From Phyllostachys edulis (taxonomy: Eukaryota; Streptophyta; Magnoliopsida; Poales; Poaceae), in the NCBI GenBank assembly GCA_036346405.1, contig CM070546.1, positions 97,690,288 through 97,754,287 of the forward strand: DNA of 64,000 bases. Direction: 5' to 3'. This document shows, piece by piece, positions 56,577 to 64,000 of this stretch. Each line of letters opens with the position of its first letter. Position 1 is the first letter of the stretch. Made by a program: the position numbers and the translations under genes. The notes under the pieces were generated by a model, which ran no database searches, had not been told where the DNA came from, and was given only the letters and a program-made list of their open reading frames with translations.

Positions 56577-58513
56577 CACTACCTTGAAGAAAACACAGAG
56601 AGAAGAGAACACTTTAACATTCTTTGCTCATCCGTGAGCTGGGGGTTACCTCCTTACCCAGCAACTTGTGACTCCCAACAAGTCGAGACAATGCTCAAAC
56701 TTGTTGGCGGTGACGAGCTTGGTCAACATGTCCGTAACATTATCATCAGTGTGCACCTTCACCAAATCAATCTCTCTAGAGTTGATCAACTCCCTAATCC
56801 TATGATACCTTGTATGAATGTGCTTCGTTTTGACATGATACACTTGATTCTTGGCCAAATAAATTGCACTCGGACTATCACAATGTACCAGAACTCTACC
56901 TTGCTCAACACATAGTTCCTTCACTAATCCTGCAAGCCATAATGCTTGATTTGCAGCTTTAGCCACAACCATGTACCTGCCTCAGTTGTAGACAATGCAA
57001 CAATAGACTGAATTGATGACTTTCAACATATAGACCCTCCACATAGAGTAAAAACATACCCTATAGTAGACCTCCTAGTGTCCAAATCACCGGCATAGTC
57101 CGATCCACATATCCAACAACTTAAAAATTACCTTGTTGTCCACAAAAAACAATACCATGGCTTATTGTACCTCTCAAGTAACTGAATATCCACTTGACTG
57201 CCTCCTAGTGTCGCTTTCTTGGTTTTGCCATAAACTTGCTGACTTGGCTAACAACATGCACCAAATCAGGCGTTGTACAAACCATAGCATACATTAAACA
57301 ACCAACTGCACTAGCATATGGAACCTTCGTCATCTCTTCAAATTCTTTCTCTGATTTAGGACAAAATTCAGAAGAAAGTTTAAAGTGTTGTGCTAGTGGA
57401 GTACTAATTACTGTTTTGGCTTTGCTCATATCAAATTGCTCCAAGACTTTCTCAACATACTCCTATTGAGACAACCATAGTCTCCTCGAGCTTCTATCCC
57501 TGTGTATCTCCATGCCCAAAATTTTCTTTGCTGCTCTTAAGTCTTTCATATCAAATTCCTGAATTAGCAAACCCTTTAAACTAACCACATCATGCATGTG
57601 CTTTGCAGCAATTAGCATATCATCCACATATAGTAGTAAGAAAAAATGAACCAACATCAAGACATCGAACATAAACACAACAGTCATACTCACATCGACT
57701 GTAGCCAATCTGCAATATGTAGGAGTCAAACGTTTGTACTATTGTCTTGGAGACTGTTTCAACCCATACAATGACTTCTTTAACTGACATACCAGGTGTT
57801 GATTTTCCGGTTCAGTGAGCCCTTCTGGCTGCTCCATGTAGGTTTGCTCATCAAGATCACTATACAAAAATGTCGTTTTCACATCCATCTGATCCAAGTG
57901 CAAATCCCAACTAGCTACCACTGCAAGAACTGTCCTGATAGAAGTATGCCTCACAATCGGGGATAATACCTCATCATAATCAATCCTCTTCTTTTGTGAA
58001 TACCCTTTTGCGGCTAATCGAACCTTGAACTTTTCTTCTTTTTTTTCTGATACTGCAGGTTTTCTCTTGTAGACCCATTTGCATCTAATGGCTTTCTTAT
58101 CATTAGGAAGATGAACTAGCTCCCAAGTCTGATTCTTTTTGTAAAGACTCTATTTCTTCTGTTATTGCAGTCATCCACCTATCTTTCTCCTGACTTGTAA
58201 TAGCCTCTTGAAAATTTGTTGGATCATCAGTACTAACAAGAAGAACAAATAAAACCTAGTCTTCATACACGAATCTCTTTGGAGCTTTCACATGACCTGA
58301 TTCGAACGACACAACCGTATGATCATAGCTGCCTGCTCCTTCAACTCCTCCCAATCATCATCCTTCATCGTCTTCGGCTTTGCTTCACTCAGTCCCTTGG
58401 AACAACCTTGCCATGCCAATAGATCCTTCACTCTCGTCTGCTATAATCTGAAGTTACCAGTCTCGTCAAACTTCACTACCTCGAAACTGGCACTACCATC
58501 TCAATCTTACTCT
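56577..58513 (-). pseudogene. Copia gag-pol remnant, unit 2
   Basis: The duplicate of 50,680-52,572. RT (LLYVDDMLIAAKHMHDVVSL near 57,610), the segment EQFDMSKAKTVISTPLAQHF (57,440-57,385) and RNase H (AKAANQALWLAGLVKEL, 56,965) are present. Some stops differ: the RT segment reads SLYGLKQSPRQ without the stop seen in unit 1, while a deletion near 56,975 breaks RNase H. The independent lesions show both copies have been neutral since duplication. Confidence 0.88.
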
Positions 58514-58520
58514 GATACCA
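58510..58520 (-). other. Copia primer-binding site (unit 2)
   Basis: Minus TGGTATCAGAG, the complement of the 3' end of plant initiator-Met tRNA, 2 bp from the LTR. Confidence 0.8.
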
Positions 58521-58522
58521 AT

Positions 58523-58796
58523 TGTTGGAACCGACGACAGCCCTTTGCGTGATAGAACAATTACAACAAGCACACAAGAGACACGTGAACTTGTTTACGA
58601 GGTTCGGCAAAGCCTACGTCCCCGTGAGTCGAATTACAGCGGATCCGTCCGTATGACGTGTTTCGTTTCTTCTGATTAGTGTTACAAGAGATCGGCGGTA
58701 TATATTTATATCCGATTACATATTCGACTTGAACTCATAGTCCATACGGACACATTCTCTTCCTTTCACCTTATTATATATGAGACATACACAACA
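58523..58796 (-). repeat. 5' LTR of copia, unit 2
   Basis: 274 bp matching 52,618-52,892 with a few substitutions. Confidence 0.9.
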
Positions 58797-59947
58797 TTAG
58801 CACAATTAAATGAGCCACGCGACTAATATATGACGACGGGGCGAGTGAAGGGTGCGGTACCGGAGCACGAATCGCTATCCTAGTTGCCATTGCCGTCGGG
58901 GGGCTAGAGCAAACTCGTTGACGCAAGAGCTAGTCAAGAAGACCGTACACATCTGCCGATCTGCTGCCTCAGTATTACCCGCTGGAGAAGACGCGGATAT
59001 GCCACTGCCGTCACGGGGAAACTGCATGCCTTCGGTCGCCACCGTCAAATACGGCGCTACGGCTGCCGTCTCTTCTAAGTCAGCTCTATGTCTCGGCCGT
59101 GCAATTGATGCCACCCCTCCCTCCCTCTGCCATCACATTGAACGACTCAGCCCGAGTAGGGTCCACGTTGGTCATGCTTCGTCGTGGGCCGGACGCACGC
59201 GCTGGTTGGGTCGGTCCAATCCATTTGCATCCCGTCGACGACGAGCTAATCAACATGCAACAGTCTGTAGCCAAATTCGACAAGGAAACCTCAAACAAGA
59301 CATGTAAAGTCTTTGATTTGATACCTCTCAGCTGCTACGTACATAATTCTGTCTCTCAAGAGAACAACTGTGTATATGATTCACATAACACCCTAACCCA
59401 ATATAAGCCTAGAATGTTACCAAAACAATATGATAGCATATTGAAAGTCCAAGACATTACCTTAAATTTTGACAGAGTCTTATTTGAGTAATTAACCATA
59501 GAAGGGATTATAACTTTTAAGAATAACATAAACAATTATATCAAGTATCCAACTTAAATCATAACCATAGAAACTTCCATGAAAACACCAGTCGACTCTA
59601 TTACAAAGTAACAGATGCAAAAAGTCATAACAAAAAATATCATCTTATAGCAGATTGCTCAATTATTAAATCATGTTTCAAAATTAGCATTCATGGAGTT
59701 GTTCATGGTAGAGTGCATCAATCCTTATTACTAGCCCTTTCATGCACGACGTCTGTGTAAAAGGTACCTAAAAGATAAACGAAACAACAAGTGTGAATCC
59801 ACGATTCATCAAAGTACAAATAAGACAGTAATCCATAATTCATTTCTAACACAATCAACCATTCACAATATTTCATATCAAATCAGCTCTTATGATCATG
59901 CAATGCAAATACCACAAATGCACCTTTTTTTTACTCTTTGCATTTAC
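58797..59947. other. Right flank of copia, unit 2
   Basis: The same sequence as 52,893-54,010. It has an extra block of about 26 bp at 59,195-59,220 (cgcacgcgctggttgggtcg...) that unit 1 lacks. No gene is supported. Confidence 0.5.
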
Positions 59948-61465
59948 GGGTAATACGGAGTATGCATCCGTCGATGCATATCCATACCTGTGCCTTCTAG
60001 CACATGGATCTTAAGCCTACACTCCACGAGTGTGGAGACCTCTTACCCATCTAATACATAACGGAGACATCAAATATCAATACTTGGCCACCACATAGCC
60101 AAGACTCAAGAATAATGACATGATGCAAATGAGCCTATCTATTTATTCATCATGGGAATATAACAACCAGCAGCCAAAATCATGAGTAAAGATCATAATC
60201 ATAATTCAAAACATTCATGTATATTTTCTTCAAGTTCAACCCACTAATTGCACTTGCCTCAACCGTGTGAAGCTTAACAATGCGAAGAGGGTATTGCCCC
60301 CCGGATTCACACCACAACCTGAACATTTAATAAACATTCTAAGGGGACATTTCAGAGCATACAACATTATATAAAAATCATATAATTATTTACACTCCCT
60401 AGCATAACCCAAAACTTCGTTTCCCACAAGCATCATTCTGTCCCAAAACAGGGCAGTCCTCTTCTAAACATTGTATCTTTTCTTCTGTTTTCTAAAAAAT
60501 GATGTTCTTTGATTTTCTAGAAAGCTTACTAAATTACCCACATTAATCTAGTTGGTCAGATTCCCTAATTTTACCATTCACTAACTCTACTAAATAGATT
60601 ATTAAGACTGCAAGAACTTAGGAGATGTAATGGACAACAGAACTAAAATGTTCATAACTTTCAGTACGTTCATCCAAAAATTACGTTCTTTAGCTCTATG
60701 GAAACCTTAGTAAATCACCTACAATTTGCATGTTGGTGATAACCTCTAATTATTTCGCTAACTAATTTGTATTATCCAATTAATACAATCTGCTAGAATC
60801 CTGACAGAACCTATGGACAACAGCGTTGTAAAATCCATAACTCAAGATCTGTTCATCCAAACGACGTGATCCAGGATTCTATGGAAAGCTAAAGACGTTA
60901 CCCACAAATCACTAGGAGGTGGCTAGAGAAAAATTCGCAATTAACAACCCTAAAACTACAGCACAGTACATACTGCCAACACTCGATCTATTACCCGATG
61001 TCGCCAAATCACAAAACAAATAAATAGAACAAGGGAATCTGAGAGTCACCCGTTACGAATGCGATGAAAAGCCACTGAAAGATCCGCGGGATACCCCTTC
61101 CCTCCTCCTCCTCCCACCTCCCCTTCCTTTCCTCCTTGGTCGGCAGCACCCATAAGAGGCCCTTCCCACCCTTCTTCCTCTTGGCCGGCAGCAAGGGGGC
61201 ACACCAAGGTGAGGGGCGCAGCAATGGATTTTGGACAGAGGGGATGAGGCGTAGGGAGGGGGTGGAAGTGGTGGCCAGGGGGAAAGGGAGGCGCCTAGGG
61301 TTCCCCCGAAAGGCCGGATGCCCCTTCCCCCTTTGGGCCTAAACGCTGTGGACCGAGAGCCCACAACCCAGGTTCTCCACTTTAGGCAAAAAAAAACCCC
61401 CCTAAATCCTGTTTAATCCTTCCTCTAAAACACTTACACTCTTCCGAGAAAAACAGGGTATTACA
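59948..61465 (-). mobile_element. Gypsy-type LTR, minus strand, left edge unknown
   Basis: On the minus strand it begins TGTAATACCCTG at 61,465. A GC-rich leader-like block lies at 61,060-61,360, and degenerate repeats of about 190 bp at 60,420-60,910 share tcataact, gttcatccaa and ctatggaaa. It probably extends left past 59,947 into the AT-rich sequence that is also present in the duplicated units. The frames at 61,009-61,364 are composition artefacts. Confidence 0.55.
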
Positions 61466-61575
61466 ATTCATCTACTGTATGTTTCTGTACATAATACAAG
61501 AAGTATGTATGTATCTCATGTGTGGGCATAAATGCACTCATCATTATGCATACGAAATACTAATGGCGCAGCAGC
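61466..61575 (-). other. 3' UTR of the WRKY gene
   Basis: Only 110 bp separate the WRKY stop from the LTR terminus at 61,465, so transcripts may end in, or read into, the retrotransposon. Confidence 0.5.
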
Positions 61576-62253
61576 TCAGATCGATCTGCGAGGTGCGGTC
61601 CCATGTGCTCCAGCCGTCGGCGCCACCGAGGCAGAAACGGCACCGGTACCGTCGTTACCATCACCCGCGACGCCGACACTGCCACGGGGAGTAGGCTGAG
61701 CCTGGTGATGAGCTCCTCCTGCCATGACCGACGAGATGGCGGCTGCCAACGCCGTGGTGAAGTTGGGATCGGCCGTGATCGCCGCGGTCACCGTCTCCAT
61801 CACCGACTGCTGCCGCGCGCCCTGCAGCCCTGCCGGGAGCACCGCTGACGCCCTCTGCGGGAGGTACATCGCCAGCTGCGGAGGTACTGCGAACGGCATC
61901 GCCGGGGCAGCTGCGGGGTGGATGGCCGGCGGGCGGTGGAGTGCGTGCAGCAGGCCGCTTGCTCCGCCGGTGGCGCCCGCAGGCGCCTGCGTGAGGTCGA
62001 GGGTGATGGTGGGGAATGGCGCGGAGGCGGAGAGCGTGGCCATGGTGGAGGCGTAGGGGAGGGACTGGTGGAACAGCGCCGCGGGGTGGCCGAGGAAGGC
62101 GCCGTCGCGGCTGGTGGCCGGGCCGGAGAGGAGCATGGCCGCCGCGGCGGAGGTGGTGTTCGCCATGGTGGTTGCCGCCGGCGGCAGCTGGTGGTTGTGG
62201 TTGCCCTCGTAGGTCGTGATCAGCACGGTCTTGTCCTCAGCGCACCGTTGCAC
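61576..62253 (-). CDS. WRKY transcription factor, last exon (group IIb type)
   Basis: After a gcatgcatgcag acceptor the minus strand reads VQRCAEDKTVLITTYEGNHNHQLP, the C-terminal half of a WRKY domain with the two zinc-ligand histidines (HNH). The intron position before VQR is the one known for group IIa/IIb WRKYs. The domain is followed by the conserved TSAAAAMLLSG block, an Ala/Pro-rich region with the hydrophobic PFPTITLDLTQ motif, and the tail VTAAITADPNFTTALAAAIS, all typical of group IIb (WRKY6/31/42-like) proteins. The exon gives 225 residues ending PRRSI and TGA at 61,576-61,578. These nuclear proteins bind W-box DNA. The WRKYGQK half and the zinc-ligand cysteines must lie beyond 64,000. 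The frame is intact. Confidence 0.93.
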   Translation of the reverse strand: MQRCAEDKTVLITTYEGNHNHQLPPAATTMANTTSAAAAMLLSGPATSRDGAFLGHPAALFHQSLPYASTMATLSASAPFPTITLDLTQAPAGATGGASGLLHALHRPPAIHPAAAPAMPFAVPPQLAMYLPQRASAVLPAGLQGARQQSVMETVTAAITADPNFTTALAAAISSVMAGGAHHQAQPTPRGSVGVAGDGNDGTGAVSASVAPTAGAHGTAPRRSI

Positions 62254-64000
62254 CTGCATGCATGCACATACACGGTTAGTTGCAAGTTCGATTCGCTTTA
62301 ACTTGCTTTGTTCATGCAAAGAATATGGCCGAGAGTGTTTGCTGAGCTATCGGCATCTTAGGACGGAAAACAACGCGGAAACGTGTTGCGTTGCAACGTT
62401 ATTGGAGTAAGAATAGCGTATGCAAGGTCGATATGCAGCTTGAATCTCATTGGGTGCATGTGTTCACATTAGCATGGAGTATACTATCCAGGGTTTTGAT
62501 AATCGGTTTTGAAATTTTACCGGAGGTGACCGATAGAACCGATTTTCAGAAAATTTCGGCAGATTTCGGCCGAAAATTTCAAACCAAAATTTAAAATTCA
62601 AATGAAATTCGACTGAAAATTGGAGATAATAGACCAAAACACTACCAGCACAGCTCCCTTGTTGTCGCCGTTGCCATTCCTGCTTCGTTAGTGCATAAAG
62701 CTACATTTCGGGAAGATGAGACCCCGACCTGGCCGGCGGCGATGCGGAGCAGCCCTCGCCAGATCCTTGTGTCGGCCTGCTCCATCACCCTCGGATGTAA
62801 GAAGACCAGCTCCGCTTGTTGCCGCCGATCTCATTGCTGCCCTCCCGCCCTTGGACGATTCCAAGGACCTAAGCCTGAGCGCCTTCTTCATCTTGCTGGC
62901 CACCGTCGACATCAGCAAGCGCTGGAGGGAGGACGAGGAGGTCGAAATGGAGGATGTGGAGGAGGAGGTAGTGGTCGTAAGGACTGAGACCGAGGTGGGG
63001 GGAATGGGGAGGGCAGCGGTGGCGCGGAGGAGGAGATAGTGGTGACGGCGGTGGCGGCGAGGTCGCTGGAGAGTGGAAAATTGGGGGTCGGGAGCTGGGC
63101 AGGGTAGAGGGGGATGGAGAATCAGGATCAGGAACCAAGGAGGAGACTTGGGCTGTGACTATTAGCTTACTTGGACCGGGCTTCTTCCAACTGGGCCGGC
63201 TTTTTCGGGCCCAATTTGAAATGCTTCCGGGAGGACCCGATAGAACCAATAAAACCGATTTTCGGCCGAAAAAAAAATCCCTGATACTATCTTTGAACTG
63301 TTACTTACTATAAAAGAGTTGAAACTTGAAGGTCACTAGGATGATTTCTTGTTTAGTTAGTTCACATAATTCAGAAAACAGATATCAGAGGAGTTCGGTG
63401 TCAATTAGTTCGTCATCTCGTTTACTTCAATTAGAATATTTCCATGTTGGTTACAACGACAGAGATTGCATCTAGTGTTACTACATACGCGTCCATGATT
63501 CTAGCAACACGAGTGTGTTCATACCTTCATTTTTGCTACCTAGTTTATAGTATACTCGCTATGTCCTACACCGGGTTCAAGCTATAATGATTGAAACATG
63601 AAGTATTTTTTTTTATTTAATCAGTGTTTTTCTTCAGTACTAATGGAGTTTTCTTATTGCATCCATCTGGTGCAAAAGTCGATCATGCATGTAGGGATTC
63701 TGTACTAGCTAGCTAACATATTAGGCTGAAACTTAGCTAGTCCCCGCCCCCCCCGGCCCAATTTTTTTTCTAAGATTAGATGTGGGAAGATAATATTCAC
63801 AGTCAACAATTCCAACTCTTATTTTTTCAGTAATGAAAGAGTCAAGTTTAGCCGGCCAATTAGCATCCTAAGTTTTCACTCACAGTTTGAATAATTGATG
63901 CAAATATATAGCTTGTCAAAAAAGATAACATGGAACTATCATTGGCAATTAGACCAGAATTCATGAACCAAGCGAAGAGGATGACTGAATCCATAATTCC
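62254..64000 (-). other. Large intron of the WRKY gene, continuing beyond the window
   Basis: No WRKYGQK-coding sequence is found between the acceptor (62,254-62,258) and the window end, so the intron is at least 1.75 kb. It holds a 795-bp hAT-type insertion, and the remainder (63,292-64,000) is AT-rich and featureless. Confidence 0.7.
62489..63283. mobile_element. Non-autonomous hAT insertion in the WRKY intron, 8-bp TSD
   Basis: The element runs from CAGGGTTTTG to AAATCCCTG, with identical 8-mers atactatc at 62,481-62,488 and 63,284-63,291. Both ends carry aaccgattttcgg-type motifs (gaaccgattttcag, aaaaccgattttcggccg) as inverted subterminal repeats. The middle (62,660-63,200) is GC-rich and may be a captured host fragment. 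There is no transposase. Confidence 0.92.

Larger units (their letters stand above)
54018..59947. repeat. Tandem segmental duplication, unit 2
   Basis: It starts at aagtgtatctact (54,018), inside CACTA right-end sequence, and ends at ttgcatttac (59,947). Between the units sit 7 bp (tctttgg, 54,011-54,017) that match neither unit's flank. After 59,947 the sequence (gggtaatacgg) is unique. Confidence 0.93.

Noticed and set aside
61603..62301. Plus-strand ORFs of 81-127 codons opposite the WRKY exon
   Set aside because: They are shadows of the GC-rich WRKY coding sequence on the minus strand, which has clear domain evidence.
62691..63249. ORFs of 98-126 codons inside the hAT insertion in the WRKY intron
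   Set aside because: No recognisable domain; overlapping open frames on both strands reflect GC content. Kept only as possible captured cargo.

Overview
The window looks like nuclear DNA of a grass. Rice (Oryza) or a close relative is my best guess, inferred from the style of its transposons: large gypsy LTRs starting TGTAACATCCC, hAT, MULE and CACTA elements, a tRNA-derived SINE, and a WRKY gene with a grass-like alanine/proline-rich C-terminus. There is no bacterial operon structure, no rRNA or tRNA gene and no CRISPR array. Most of the open frames are TE relics or chance frames in GC-rich LTRs.

Layout. 1-9.3 kb: arrays of a GGAACAT-type repeat flank a diverged zone that holds a SINE with a 15-bp target-site duplication (TSD), and a Mutator-like element (about 4.74-8.86 kb) with a decayed transposase. 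9.3-10.4 kb: an LTR fragment and a GTTTGGTT-rich repeat. 10,414-16,133: a complete but decayed hAT element with an exact 8-bp TSD. Its transposase gene is itself interrupted by a solo LTR with a 5-bp TSD. 16.6-17.4 kb: the last exons (minus strand) of an unrecognised ordinary gene. Its probable 5' parts lie at 26.62-26.77 and 40.66-41.14 kb, so the gene appears to be pulled apart by retrotransposons.

17,444-26,618: a chromovirus-like gypsy element whose 5' part was replaced by a 5'-truncated SIRE-like copia element. 26,767-40,661: three nested layers. A minus-strand solo LTR (E) contains a plus-strand solo LTR of the same family (F, TSD TTTGT), which contains a Tat-like gypsy element (G, flanked by CCTTT). 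41,145-52,892: a minus-strand copia element split by a gag-only gypsy-type element (41,446-50,670, TSD ATACA), which in turn carries a CACTA-type element (45,778-48,354, TSD CAC). The right part of this complex (48,122-54,010) is repeated directly as 54,018-59,947, with 7 bp of filler at the join. 59.9-61,465: another gypsy-type LTR. 61,576-62,253: the last exon of a group IIb-type WRKY transcription factor. Its upstream intron carries an 795-bp non-autonomous hAT insertion (62,489-63,283, TSD ATACTATC) and runs off the window.

Only the WRKY exon and possibly the two small exons at 16.6-16.8 kb look like functional host coding sequence. I found no convincing new functional system. What is unusual is the base-resolved insertion history, the 1.1-kb-arm inverted repeat made by E and F, the 5.9-kb tandem duplication, and the dismembered host gene.
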